Shown piece by piece: positions 24,458-33,714 of a stretch of DNA of 64,000 nucleotides. The stretch is from Pseudomonas helmanticensis (lineage in GTDB: Bacteria; Pseudomonadota; Gammaproteobacteria; Pseudomonadales; Pseudomonadaceae), in NCBI RefSeq assembly GCF_900182985.1, contig NZ_FXUY01000001.1, positions 2,852,001 through 2,916,000 on the forward strand, written 5' to 3'. Both the position numbers and the translations under genes were made by a program. The stretch's first letter is position 1. Each line of letters opens with the position of its first letter. Under the pieces are notes generated by a model that worked only from the letters and a program-made list of their open reading frames with translations, ran no database searches and had not been told where the DNA came from.

Positions 24458-25564
24458 TCACTTTTTGGTGGTATCGGTCGCGGCGACTTTCTTGTCGGTC
24501 GCGGCCGCTTTGGCTGGCGTGGTTTTCTTCGCTGGAGCCTTGGCTGGAGCTTTTTTCGCCGGAGCCTTGGCTGCGGCTTTCTTGGCCGGTGCTTTTTTGG
24601 TGGCCGGCACCGCTGCTTTTTTCGTTGCTGGAGCCGGGGTGACCGGTTTGGCGACTGGCTTGACGTCTTGCGCAGCGACCATGGTCACTGGTTTCGGCGC
24701 TGGCATGTTGTACTTGCTCAGCAGGGCTACCATGGTGTTTTGCGGGGTCACCAGCAGTTCGACGCGACGGTTCAGGGCGCGGCCTTCAACGCTGTCGTTG
24801 GCTGCGCGCGGGGCTTCGGAACCCATGCCGCGCAGCATCAGGCGATCACGCTGCAAACCGCTGAGGCGGAAGATCGCCGCAATGGCCTGGGCACGTTCCT
24901 GGCTCAGTTTGATGTTGGCCGGTGCGGCGCCACTCGAGTCGCTGTGACCGAGCACCAGAACGGCGGTTTTCGGGTCGGCTTCGAGGATTTTCGCTACACG
25001 GGTGAACGGGCCGAGAGTCACCGGCAGCAGCATGGCTGGACGATCCGGGTTGAAGGAGCCTTCGACCGGCGCGGTGACCACCAGCACGTTTTCACGGCGT
25101 TCAAGTTGCAGATTGCTGTCCTTGACCGCTTCACGCAGGCGCGGCTCGTAGTCGTCAAGCCAGGCCTGGGTGACTTTTGGATCTGGCATCGGCACGGCTT
25201 GGGCGGTTGCTTGATCCTTGCCGCCGAACGGCCACCACCATTTGCTGCCGGTGTCGGCGTCAGCCTTGGCCACGGCGACCGGCTTCCTGGCTTCCGGTGC
25301 GACTTCAGCCTTCATGTCAGCCTTGGCCGCTGCATCATCGGAACCGAAAGGCCAGTACCAAGGATTGCTGCTTTCGGTTTTCGCCACCGGAGCAGTGGCG
25401 GCAGGTTTCATTGGGGCTGGAACCGGAGCCGGCTCTTTGGCCGCCACTTTGTCGGAAGAACCGAACGGCCACCAACTGCCGCCGTCCGCATCGTTTTTCG
25501 GGGTCTGTGCACAACCGGTGATCGCTACACACAGGGCCAGGGCGAGGGTCTTTTTAGATGACAT
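24458..25564 (-). CDS. OmpA-family lipoprotein with three WPFG motifs and a histone-like Lys/Ala/Pro tail
   Basis: 368-residue envelope protein. The signal ends at lipobox AITGC (C18). Three Trp-rich motifs W(Y/W)(W)PFG occur at residues 31-35, 69-74 and 109-114 in Pro/Ala-rich linkers. An OmpA peptidoglycan-binding domain follows (ILEADPKTAVLVLGHSDSSG, LSQERAQAIAAIF, GRALNRRVELLV). Residues ~315-368 form an AlgP/histone H1-like tail of KKAPAK units. Such a basic tail on an exported OmpA protein is unusual. It may bind anionic wall polymers, DNA or LPS, but this is speculation. pdxH follows 24 bp later. Confidence 0.85.
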   Translation of the reverse strand: MSSKKTLALALCVAITGCAQTPKNDADGGSWWPFGSSDKVAAKEPAPVPAPMKPAATAPVAKTESSNPWYWPFGSDDAAAKADMKAEVAPEARKPVAVAKADADTGSKWWWPFGGKDQATAQAVPMPDPKVTQAWLDDYEPRLREAVKDSNLQLERRENVLVVTAPVEGSFNPDRPAMLLPVTLGPFTRVAKILEADPKTAVLVLGHSDSSGAAPANIKLSQERAQAIAAIFRLSGLQRDRLMLRGMGSEAPRAANDSVEGRALNRRVELLVTPQNTMVALLSKYNMPAPKPVTMVAAQDVKPVAKPVTPAPATKKAAVPATKKAPAKKAAAKAPAKKAPAKAPAKKTTPAKAAATDKKVAATDTTKK

Positions 25565-25677
25565 TGAAAATCCACAAAATGAAGTAATGAAAAATCAGAG
25601 CACTTTCGCCCGGATAAACAGCCGTTTTGAATCGAAAATCACGCCGAGGTTCCGACCCTGGAACTTCTAATGACGCT

Positions 25678-26829
25678 TTACAGACAAGTGGCAAGTACCC
25701 GCGCGAGCTTTTGCGCGCGCGGATCCATCAAAACGTAAGGCCCAAGGGTATTTGTCACAAAACCAAACGCGACATCATGCTCAGGGTCAGCAAAACCGAT
25801 GGAACCGCCCGCCCCCGGATGACCGAATGCACGCGGGCCGAGGCCGTACGTGGCATTCGGCACGTCCGGTTGATCGAGCATGCAGCCGAGGCCAAAGCGG
25901 GTGCGGGTCAGCAACGTCTTGTCTTCGCCGAGGCTGTGTTCGCGGGTCAGCTCTTCGAGCATGTCGCTTTCGAGCAGGCTGCCGTCGAGCAGACCGGCGT
26001 AGAACCCGGCGAGACTGCGCGCATTACCGTGGCCGTTGGCCGCCGGTTGCTGCATGCGTCGCCATTCCGGTTTGTTGGTGCTAGTGAGCACCGACGGCGG
26101 ATTGGTAAAAGCGCGGGTGGTCATGGCGGTCGGTTCGCGCATGGTCACTTGCAGCAGGCGTTGCGCGGCGGCGTCGCCGGCATTGCCTTTGCCGCGAGCA
26201 ATATGTGCGACACGGTGAAATTCTTCGTCAGCCAGACCGACATGAAAATCCAGGCCCAACGGCTTGGCCACGCGGGCGACAATCGATTCGCCCGGGCCAC
26301 GACCGTCGGCGCGTCGGAGCAATTCGCCGACCAGCCAGCCGTAAGTGATCGCGGCGTAACCGTGACCGGTGCCCGGTGTCCACCACGGTGCTTCGGCGGC
26401 GAGCGCGTCGACCATGGTTTGCCAGTCGTAGAGGGCTTCTGGCGCCAGCAGTTCGCGCAGGGCCGGCAAACCGGCCTGGTGGCAGAGCAATTGGCGCAGG
26501 GTCACGGCTTCTTTGCCGGCAGCGGCGAATTCCGGCCAGTAGCGCGCGACCGGAACATCGAGTTGCAACTTGCCTTCAGCGACCAGTTGCAGCGCAGTGA
26601 CAGCGGTGAACGTCTTGGTGCAGGAGAACAGGTTGGCGATGGTGTCGCTGTGCCAGGCCTCGGCGCCATCCTTGTCGGCGGTACCGGACCAGAGGTCGAG
26701 GACGGTCTCTCCGCCGACCTTGATGCACAGGGCTGCGCCGCGCTCCTGGGGATCGTCGAACAGTGCGGCGAAAGCCTCGCGCACTGCTTCGAATTGAAGC
26801 TCGTAATGTCCCTGAATCTGCACCCGCAA
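25678..26829 (-). CDS. Serine hydrolase, EstB/class C beta-lactamase-like
   Basis: 383-residue enzyme of the beta-lactamase-related esterase family. The catalytic S69-x-x-K72 is in NLFSCTKTF, the tyrosine motif is ITYGWLVGEL, and GHPGAGGSIGFADPEHDVAFGFVTN forms the third conserved region. No signal peptide is visible, so it is probably cytosolic and an esterase, not a lactamase. It is monocistronic, with a REP pair upstream. Confidence 0.88.
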   Translation of the reverse strand: MRVQIQGHYELQFEAVREAFAALFDDPQERGAALCIKVGGETVLDLWSGTADKDGAEAWHSDTIANLFSCTKTFTAVTALQLVAEGKLQLDVPVARYWPEFAAAGKEAVTLRQLLCHQAGLPALRELLAPEALYDWQTMVDALAAEAPWWTPGTGHGYAAITYGWLVGELLRRADGRGPGESIVARVAKPLGLDFHVGLADEEFHRVAHIARGKGNAGDAAAQRLLQVTMREPTAMTTRAFTNPPSVLTSTNKPEWRRMQQPAANGHGNARSLAGFYAGLLDGSLLESDMLEELTREHSLGEDKTLLTRTRFGLGCMLDQPDVPNATYGLGPRAFGHPGAGGSIGFADPEHDVAFGFVTNTLGPYVLMDPRAQKLARVLATCL

Positions 26830-26920
26830 CTCCCCCGCGACAACGCTCTACAAAGTGGCCCGCATTGTTCCAGCCCTTGAGGGATTTTGGAACAGCTGCG
26901 GGCCAGACGGTTAAAAGCAG

Positions 26921-27003
26921 AATCAAAAGATCGCAGCCTGCGGCAGCTCCTACATGGGGTTGCGTTCCTTTTGTAGGAGCTGCCGAAGGCTGCGATCTTT
27001 TAG
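26921..27003. repeat. REP element pair (family A)
   Basis: Inverted arms with a 20-bp spacer lie between two genes on the minus strand. One arm has GCCGAAGGCTGC in place of GCCGCAGGCTGC. Confidence 0.9.
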
Positions 27004-27014
27004 CGTTTCAAACC

Positions 27015-29495
27015 TTAATGACCATTCCCCGAATGCCCACCCGCATGCCCTGCTCCCGGCCCTTTGCCGGCCTCGCCCTTGCGCCCGCCCTCAGCTTCAT
27101 GCCCTGCCGCAGCGGCGGCTTTCTCAGCTTCTTTGCCAAGTTGATCAATCGCCTGAAGATTGCTCTTGCGCACCGTTTCAACAAAGCCCTGATACGGCAG
27201 ATCTGTAACGCCGACCAGACCGAAGTGACCGTTCTCGCCGTCGAGCAAACGCCCGGTCACCGGTTGATCGAGATACTGGAACCAATGCACGCCGACAATC
27301 GACGGCTCGCTCAAGGCCTGCTTGAGGAAGTTGGCGTAGGCCGGGCCGCGATCTTCTTCTTTGCTCAGTTGCGTCACGCCGCCCCAGAACGGGCCGCGAT
27401 CGGCGGAGCCAAAGTTGAACTCGGTGATCAACACCGGCTTGTCCAGTGCGCCCAGCGCAGCGAAGTCGTAACCGTCCTGAGGCTTGAGCGTGTACATGTT
27501 GAAGCTCAGCACATCGCAATATTGCGCGCAGGACGCCACGGCTTCCGGGGTACTGATGGCGAAGCGGCCGCCGAGGAGCATCTGGTTCGGCGCGTGCCAT
27601 TTCAGCGAGTCGGAAATGGTCTTGAAGTAGGTGTCGGCAAAGACCTTCTGGAAGTATTTGAAATCCGCCTCGATTTCCGGATGTTCCGGGCTCGGCAACG
27701 GTGGTTCGAAGCCCGGGTCTTCCATCAACTCCCACGCCGGCAGGTCAATGCCCCAAGCCTTCGACAGTCCGGCCTGGTTGCGGTACTTGTCACGCAGCTG
27801 CTTGAGGAAGGCGCGTTTGGCCGGCACGTCGGTGGTCATTTTCAGCGTGCCGTAAGCCAGCGCGTAGCGGGATTTCGGGTCATCGCCGGGGCCGGCCCAA
27901 GCCAATTCGTTGTCAGCGTAATAGCCGATCAGCCAGGGATCATCGCGATGATCGCGGGCGGCGATGGCCACGGCACGCTCGGTGGCCATGGCGAAGCGCG
28001 GATCGAACGGATCAGGCATGCCGCCCCACCAGTCGCTGCCGGTGCTGATACTGGTGTAATCGCCGACGATAGAAAGGGGCAAGGTGTACGGCACGCGTTC
28101 GGCTTCACTCAGCGAATCGGCGCTCCAGTTGCCGACCGTGTTGAAGCCCCAGGCTTGCAGGCGATCGAGCGTGTGGTTGGCCCACTGCTGCTGATCGATC
28201 ATCGCCTTGCACGGCACGGCAACCTTTTCAGTGGTCACTTGAACGGTTTCAGTCTTGGCCGCTTCAGCGACGCCGGACTTCGGCTCGGCCGGCACGGCGG
28301 CAGGTTCTGCGGCTTTGGCGGCGGCGGTCTCAGTGGCTTCAGCCTTCGCCGCTGCAGCGACCCCGGATTTAACTTCGCTTTGCGCTTTGCACGGTTCGCC
28401 GTATACACGCTGCAGGTTGGCGCCATAGAAGTCGTACCAACGCCCGTTGCCGTAGCCTCGCCCCTGATCGGCGCCATTGCCGCCACGGTTGTCGCCTTCA
28501 CCGAAGTGACTGGCCAACGGTTCGTCAGGTTCAGGCAAAGATTCGAACATGTACTCGCGACCGGCCACGTAAGTCTGGCTGACGTCGGGGCTGATGGTAT
28601 TGACGCCGAGGGAGTAGAACGGATGCCCCTCAGGCGTGACCAGATACCAGCGACCGTCACGCTTTTCCGTGCGGAAAAAGCCACTGGCCTTGAACGCCGG
28701 GCCTTTGTTCCAGCCACCGAACTTGTCCAGCGAGGACTTCTCGCGCTCGGCCAGCCAGGTTTTCAGCTGTTGCTGTTCCTTGGCGGCGGCAGATTTCAGT
28801 TGTTCGTCACTGCTGACTTTTTCCGGCCATTTGCTGCGGGTCGATTGCCCGTAAGCGTCGACCAGATTGCCGTAAACAGCCTGGGTCACCGAGTCGCCGT
28901 CCTGAACACCGAAACGCTCGAGCAGCAAGCTCTGCGCGACTTTCGGCTGATCCATCGACAAGCTCACCGAGACCACCTGGCTGCGATCGATCTCACCGCT
29001 GCTGCTGGCGAGCAAAATACGCTGGCCATCGACGGTCATCGGCATCGGCGGCCCGGCCTTCATGCCTTGGCTCAACGGTGTCGAGGCGACCAGCGGCACC
29101 AGCAACGTCTGCGCAGGACCGGCCGGCAGATCGACGCGACTGACCAGCGTGCGGCCGTCATTGCTCTGAATTTGCACGTAAACGGTGACGGCCCAGTTCA
29201 TCGCGCTCTGCAAACGCAGGGTCATCATCGCGGATTGCGACCAGTCCCAGGCACCGGTCTGCGGGGTCAGGCGCAAAGTCGGGCGGACCACCGGGTTGAA
29301 GGTTACCCGGCGCAGCACTTCGCCTTCTGCCGTTTGCTCGGCGTTGGCTTGCGGCAGATCAGCGTTTTCGGTGGCAATTTTCACCACGTCGGCAGGGCGG
29401 ACAAAGTTGAACAGGGTCTGCTGACCGGCGGGTGCCGCGAACAATGGCGCAGCGAAGATCAAGGCGAAAACGGCAGGCAACGAACGGCGAATCAT
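27015..29495 (-). CDS. Secreted glycoside hydrolase, agarase/beta-galactosidase-like, with Ala-rich insertion
   Basis: 826-residue exported enzyme from the ATG at 29495 (signal peptide MIRRSLPAVFALIFAAPLFA). An N-terminal beta-rich domain (~35-250) precedes a TIM-barrel hydrolase. Candidate acid/base Glu is in YYADNELAW (~529) and nucleophile Glu in VLITEFNFGS (~690), the layout of clan GH-A. Pseudomonas proteins like this are often named beta-agarase; the real substrate is unknown. Residues ~368-427 are a low-complexity Ala/Glu/Lys stretch inserted between two PCKA motifs. The C-terminus is a Gly/His/Ala-rich tail. A 95-bp gap separates it from dinG. Confidence 0.8.
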   Translation of the reverse strand: MIRRSLPAVFALIFAAPLFAAPAGQQTLFNFVRPADVVKIATENADLPQANAEQTAEGEVLRRVTFNPVVRPTLRLTPQTGAWDWSQSAMMTLRLQSAMNWAVTVYVQIQSNDGRTLVSRVDLPAGPAQTLLVPLVASTPLSQGMKAGPPMPMTVDGQRILLASSSGEIDRSQVVSVSLSMDQPKVAQSLLLERFGVQDGDSVTQAVYGNLVDAYGQSTRSKWPEKVSSDEQLKSAAAKEQQQLKTWLAEREKSSLDKFGGWNKGPAFKASGFFRTEKRDGRWYLVTPEGHPFYSLGVNTISPDVSQTYVAGREYMFESLPEPDEPLASHFGEGDNRGGNGADQGRGYGNGRWYDFYGANLQRVYGEPCKAQSEVKSGVAAAAKAEATETAAAKAAEPAAVPAEPKSGVAEAAKTETVQVTTEKVAVPCKAMIDQQQWANHTLDRLQAWGFNTVGNWSADSLSEAERVPYTLPLSIVGDYTSISTGSDWWGGMPDPFDPRFAMATERAVAIAARDHRDDPWLIGYYADNELAWAGPGDDPKSRYALAYGTLKMTTDVPAKRAFLKQLRDKYRNQAGLSKAWGIDLPAWELMEDPGFEPPLPSPEHPEIEADFKYFQKVFADTYFKTISDSLKWHAPNQMLLGGRFAISTPEAVASCAQYCDVLSFNMYTLKPQDGYDFAALGALDKPVLITEFNFGSADRGPFWGGVTQLSKEEDRGPAYANFLKQALSEPSIVGVHWFQYLDQPVTGRLLDGENGHFGLVGVTDLPYQGFVETVRKSNLQAIDQLGKEAEKAAAAAGHEAEGGRKGEAGKGPGAGHAGGHSGNGH

Positions 29496-29590
29496 AAGAA
29501 CGGAGTTCTCCCTAGCGACCAACATTGGCCAATGGAAAAGCGATGGCAGAGAGATAGACAGCACGGCGGGCAAAACTGCCCACCGATGTC

Positions 29591-31735
29591 TCAGGATATT
29601 TCACGACGGAAGGGAGGCAACGCATTGAGGATCGCTTTGCCATAGCGCTGGGTGACCAGCCGCCGATCCAGCAAAGTGATGGTGCCGCGGTCTTCTTCGG
29701 TACGCAGCAGTCGCCCGCAGGCCTGCACCAGTTTCAGCGAGGCGTCGGGCACGGAAATTTCCATGAACGGATTACCGCCACGGGCCTCGATCCATTCCGA
29801 CAGCGCCGCTTCGACCGGATCATCCGGCACCGAAAACGGGATCTTGGCGATCACTACGTGTTCGCAATACGCGCCGGGCAAGTCGACGCCTTCGGCAAAA
29901 CTGGCGAGGCCGAACAGTACGCTGGAGTCACCGCCATCAACCCGCGCCTTGTGCTTGTTCAGGGTTTCCTGTTTCGACAGGTTGCCTTGAATGAACACTT
30001 GCTTGCGCCAGTCGCGGTCGAGGCCGTCGAACACGTCCTGCATCTGTTTGCGCGAAGAGAACAACACCAGCGTGCCGCGTGAGCCTTCGACCAGATCCGG
30101 CAGATCACGAATGATCGCGGCGGTGTGCGCGGGAGCATCGCGCGGATCGGCTTTCAGATCCGGCACTCGCAGCACACCGGCATCGGCGTGATGGAACGGG
30201 CTCGGCACCACGGCGGTGACGGCTTTTTTCGGCAGGCCGGCGCGCATGCGGAAGCGGTCGAAAGTGCCCAGCGCGGTCAGCGTTGCCGAGGTCACCAGAC
30301 AGCCGTAAGCCACGTTCCACAGGCTGCGGCGCAAGGTTTCGGCGGCGAGGATCGGGCTGGCGTTGACCTCGATGTCGAACAACGAACCGCTTTCGGCGAG
30401 GGTCAGCCAACGCGCCATCGGCGGGCTGTCTTCCGGGTCTTCGGCGGTAAACGCGGTCCACAGCTCCCAGTTGCCCGACGCTCGGGACAACAGGCTGCCG
30501 AACAGCGGATACCACTCTTCGGCCTGATTGCTGGCGATGCCGATGTTGACCTCGCCGTCCATGCCTTCCTTGAGCAGGTCGGTCAAACGCGTGAACAGAT
30601 CGTTCAAGCGCGAGAAACCTTTCTTCAGCTCGATGCCCATTTCGCGCATGTGTTCAGGAATCACCCCGGCGACGAAACGATGACGCGGACGCTCACGGCC
30701 TTCGACGTCCTCGCCGGGCTTGAAGTCGGCAACCTGCTCGCAAGCGCTGAACATGAACTGTTGCTGGGCCTTGATCTCGCGCGCCAGCTCCGGCACCTGC
30801 TCGATCAACTTGCCGAGATCGCCCGGCAGCGGGTGCTGGGCGAGCAATTTGGTGAGGTTCTTCGCGGTGGTTTCCAGCCAGTCGGCGGTGGAGCGCAGGC
30901 GCGTGTAGTGGGCGAAGTGGCCGATCGCCTTGTCCGGCAGGTGGTGGCCTTCGTCGAACACGTAAATGGTGTCGCGCGGGTCCGGCAGTACCGCACCGCC
31001 GCCCAGCGCCAGGTCAGCGAGGACCATGTCGTGGTTGGTGACAATCACGTCGACCTTGCCCATGCCTTCGCGGGCCTTGTAGAAGGCGCACTGGCCGAAG
31101 TTCGGGCAATGACGGTTGGTGCACTGGCTGTGATCGGTGGTCAGCCGCGCCCAGTCGGCGTCTTCCAGCGCGTTGGGCCAGCTGTCGCGGTCACCGTCCC
31201 ATTTATTCCCGGCAAGCTTCTCGATCATGCTGGTGAACAGCTTCTGACTGGCCTCATCGACCTCGATCTTGAAGCCTTCTTCTTCGAACAGCTGGGCGGT
31301 GGCGGTTTGCGCGTGACCTTCCTGCAGCAACATGTCGAGCTTGGACAGGCACATGTAGCGGCCACGGCCCTTGGCCAGGGCGAAGGTGAAATTCAGCCCG
31401 CTGTTGCGCATCAGGTCGGGCAAATCCTTGTAGACGATCTGCTCTTGCAGCGCGACGGTCGCGGTGGCGATGACCAGTCGCTTGCCGGCGGCTTTCGCAG
31501 TCGGGATCGCCGCCATGCTGTAGGCCACGGTCTTGCCGGTACCGGTGCCGGCTTCCACCGCAACAATTGCGGGGTCGCCACTGCGCCGGCCTTCGTCGTC
31601 GGTGTCGATATCCCCGAGGACTTTGGCGATTTCAGCGATCATCAGGCGCTGGCCGTAACGCGGCTTGAGGCTCTTGGCTTCAAGAAAACGCGAGTAGGCG
31701 CCCTGGATCGTGGTTTTGAGTTCAGTGCTGATCAT
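29591..31735 (-). CDS. dinG: DinG-type ATP-dependent DNA helicase
   Basis: 714-residue Fe-S superfamily 2 helicase (5'-3'), active in the cytosol on D-loops and R-loops. Walker A is VEAGTGTGKTVAYSM; the Fe-S cysteines are in YMCLSKL, CTNRHCPNFGQC; the DEAH-like box is VFDEGHHLPDKA; motif VI is LVQACGRLLRTEEDRG. The start MISTELKTTIQGAY matches DinG of pseudomonads. It is transcribed away from copD with a 99-bp promoter region. I see no clear LexA box there. Confidence 0.94.
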   Translation of the reverse strand: MISTELKTTIQGAYSRFLEAKSLKPRYGQRLMIAEIAKVLGDIDTDDEGRRSGDPAIVAVEAGTGTGKTVAYSMAAIPTAKAAGKRLVIATATVALQEQIVYKDLPDLMRNSGLNFTFALAKGRGRYMCLSKLDMLLQEGHAQTATAQLFEEEGFKIEVDEASQKLFTSMIEKLAGNKWDGDRDSWPNALEDADWARLTTDHSQCTNRHCPNFGQCAFYKAREGMGKVDVIVTNHDMVLADLALGGGAVLPDPRDTIYVFDEGHHLPDKAIGHFAHYTRLRSTADWLETTAKNLTKLLAQHPLPGDLGKLIEQVPELAREIKAQQQFMFSACEQVADFKPGEDVEGRERPRHRFVAGVIPEHMREMGIELKKGFSRLNDLFTRLTDLLKEGMDGEVNIGIASNQAEEWYPLFGSLLSRASGNWELWTAFTAEDPEDSPPMARWLTLAESGSLFDIEVNASPILAAETLRRSLWNVAYGCLVTSATLTALGTFDRFRMRAGLPKKAVTAVVPSPFHHADAGVLRVPDLKADPRDAPAHTAAIIRDLPDLVEGSRGTLVLFSSRKQMQDVFDGLDRDWRKQVFIQGNLSKQETLNKHKARVDGGDSSVLFGLASFAEGVDLPGAYCEHVVIAKIPFSVPDDPVEAALSEWIEARGGNPFMEISVPDASLKLVQACGRLLRTEEDRGTITLLDRRLVTQRYGKAILNALPPFRREIS

Positions 31736-31834
31736 TGAGTGTCGGGCGCAAAAAACGCTGGATAAATTTTCAGTGGTTTGGATCGGCGGCTATCATACCC
31801 CGCGAATCGATCCTGCGCAGAACGGAGTAACCCA

Positions 31835-32299
31835 ATGACACTTTTTAGCCTCGTTTATCCCCTGCATGTCCTGTCCGCCCTGGTCTGGGTCGGCGGCATG
31901 TTTTTCGCCTGGATGGTCCTGCGCCCGGCGGCTGTGAAGGCCCTCGACGGCCCTGCCCGACTGACCCTGTGGGTGGAAGTGTTTCAAGGTTTTTTCCGCT
32001 GGGTCTGGGTCGCGGTGATCTTGTTGCCGATCAGCGGTGTGGGCATGTTGCATCTGCAGCAGGTCGGGTTTGAGACCGCGCCGAAATATGTGCAAGTGAT
32101 GATCGGGTTGTACGTGGTGATGACGGCGCTGTTTATCCGGATTCAAGGCTTGATGCTGCCGGAGCTGCGCACGGCGGTGGAAGCGAAGGACTGGCCGACA
32201 GGCGCGGCGGTGCTGGGGCGGATTCGCCGGGTGGTGGGGCTTAACTTGATTGTGGGGTTGGTGCTGGTGGCAATTGCGGCGGCTCGGCCGATGATTTGA
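31835..32299 (+). CDS. CopD-family membrane protein
   Basis: 154-residue inner-membrane protein with four helices (LYPLHVLSALVWVGGMFFAWMVLRP in part, FRWVWVAVILLPISGVGML, MIGLYVVMTALFIRIQ, VVGLNLIVGLVLVAIAAA). The conserved His of helix 1 (PLHVLSALVWVGG) and the pattern fit the copper-resistance D family. The ATG at 31835 has GGAG 8 nt upstream. Copper transport is a family-based guess; many members are uncharacterised. Confidence 0.82.
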   Translation: MTLFSLVYPLHVLSALVWVGGMFFAWMVLRPAAVKALDGPARLTLWVEVFQGFFRWVWVAVILLPISGVGMLHLQQVGFETAPKYVQVMIGLYVVMTALFIRIQGLMLPELRTAVEAKDWPTGAAVLGRIRRVVGLNLIVGLVLVAIAAARPMI

Positions 32300-32332
32300 A
32301 GATCGGGGATTAGATCAAAAGCCCCTCACCCT

Positions 32333-32488
32333 AGCCCTCTCCCGGGGGGAGAGGGGACTGAATGGGGGATATTGAAGAGATACGCCGACTTGAAAATTCT
32401 CTGCCGAATCCATAATCGACTCGGTTTTTCAGGTCGATGGATAGCGTGAGTCACCTCGGTCGGCCCCCTCTCCCTCCGGGAGAGGGCT
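32333..32488. repeat. Two CCCTCTCCC/GGGAGAGGG palindromes (family E)
   Basis: Hairpins at about 32333-32355 and 32464-32488 lie in the gap between convergent genes and are similar to each other. This type of short GC-rich repeat is common downstream of genes in several Gammaproteobacteria. The ~110 bp between them holds no recognisable feature. Confidence 0.7.
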
Positions 32489-32519
32489 GGGCGGGCGGCG
32501 TTCCGATGAGGGTCTGCTT

Positions 32520-33278
32520 TTACAGGCGCTGCACGGTCACGGCACCCGCCGCGCCCACCGGCCCAGGCTGGCCATCCGTCCCGGCCTTGCCATTTTTGCC
32601 GCCATCAGCGCGATACACCAGGCAGCCCTTGGACTTGCCACCCTTCCCTGCTTTACCGCCAACACCCGCCGGGCCACCGGCACCGCCGGTGACGTTCACC
32701 TTGATCAGCTCAGCCGGAAACTCGCGTGGCACCTCAAGTCGCACCAGCGCACCCGGTGCACCCGGCTGACCGTCACTGCCATTGCTGCCATCAAAACCAT
32801 GTCCGGCCGAGCCATAAGTGCAGCCCGGATCTTCACCGTTGCCGCCATCCAGCCCGACAAAACCCGGTGCGCCAGTGCCGCCACGGGCATCGACCAACAG
32901 TTGCGGCGCATTCAACGCCTTGAATTGCAGATTCAGATTGCGCCCGGCACGCGCGGCTTTTTCATAAGTACCCGGCGCGCCACGCGCGGTGATCTGGCTG
33001 CCATCGCTCAACTCGGCGCGAATGACTTTCAGGTCCAGAGCCTGTTCACCCGGGACAATCGCAATACGTGCTTCATGGCCAAGACGTAGTTCACCGACAC
33101 TCAACTCGGTCACGTTCGCCGGAATCAACAGCGTGCCGTAATCGGCGACTTCAAGCTTCTCCAATTGCAAAGTGCTGGCAGTGTTGGGCAAGCGCATCAA
33201 CGAATTGGTTTCGACACTGACCACCTGGGCACAGGCCAAAGGGCTGATGAATGCAGCGAGCAGGCAAAGTTTACGCAT
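32520..33278 (-). CDS. Exported glycine-rich, collagen-like protein
   Basis: 252-residue secreted protein from the ATG at 33278 (GGAGG 9 nt upstream; signal MRKLCLLAAFISPLACA). The first half is beta-rich (LPNTASTLQLEKLEVADYGTLL). The second half is Gly-rich with collagen-like GxP/GxxG runs (GGTGAPGFVGLDGGNGEDPG, GSDGQPGAPGA, GGAGGPAGVGGKAGKGGKSKG). The turns often contain Asn or Asp, which may bind calcium. The start overlaps the preceding DUF1145 gene by 8 bp. Function is unknown. Confidence 0.8.
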   Translation of the reverse strand: MRKLCLLAAFISPLACAQVVSVETNSLMRLPNTASTLQLEKLEVADYGTLLIPANVTELSVGELRLGHEARIAIVPGEQALDLKVIRAELSDGSQITARGAPGTYEKAARAGRNLNLQFKALNAPQLLVDARGGTGAPGFVGLDGGNGEDPGCTYGSAGHGFDGSNGSDGQPGAPGALVRLEVPREFPAELIKVNVTGGAGGPAGVGGKAGKGGKSKGCLVYRADGGKNGKAGTDGQPGPVGAAGAVTVQRL

Positions 33279-33552
33279 GGGAAGAAGCCTCCGGAGCGGC
33301 CGGGGCCGGGATGGTTTGCAGGTGGAATACGCCGAACAGCAGGATGCGGCCACGGTCACGCCAAGGGTGCGGCCGGCCTTTGAGGCTGCGGTTGCACAGC
33401 AGCACTTCGATTATGTGGATCAGCAACAGCAGAGCGCCGGCCAGATTGACCAGCAAATGCAGCGGATGAACGAACGGCACCAATTGATTGGCCAGCACCA
33501 CGCAGCAGAACAGCAGGGTCAATAAACGCCCCAGCCCCCAGAACACTTTCAT
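33271..33552 (-). CDS. DUF1145 family membrane protein
   Basis: 93-residue inner-membrane protein with two or three helices (LLTLLFCCVVLANQLVPFVHP, LLVNLAGALLLLIHIIEVLL) and the family end SLKGRPHPWRDRGRILLFGVFHLQ. The ATG at 33552 gives the standard DUF1145 length. It lies upstream of, and overlaps by 8 bp, the glycine-rich exported protein, so the two are coupled. No function is established. Confidence 0.88.
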   Translation of the reverse strand: MKVFWGLGRLLTLLFCCVVLANQLVPFVHPLHLLVNLAGALLLLIHIIEVLLCNRSLKGRPHPWRDRGRILLFGVFHLQTIPAPAAPEASSHA

Positions 33553-33714
33553 ACGCTCCCCCGTGTTGCGAATTATTCTTTGGGCGCACAGTAACGGCTT
33601 CTGCGAGGGATAAGCCAGAGGGGTAAATGAAAAAACTTCGGTGGCCTGCCAAATGGCTGCCAAACGACGAGGGTCGTCGCCCGGCAGCTCTAGCCCGCGG
33701 ACTACAGACGCGTC

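Noticed and set aside
30125..31738. 537-codon open frame antisense to dinG
   Set aside because: Shadow frame; dinG on the other strand has all helicase motifs.
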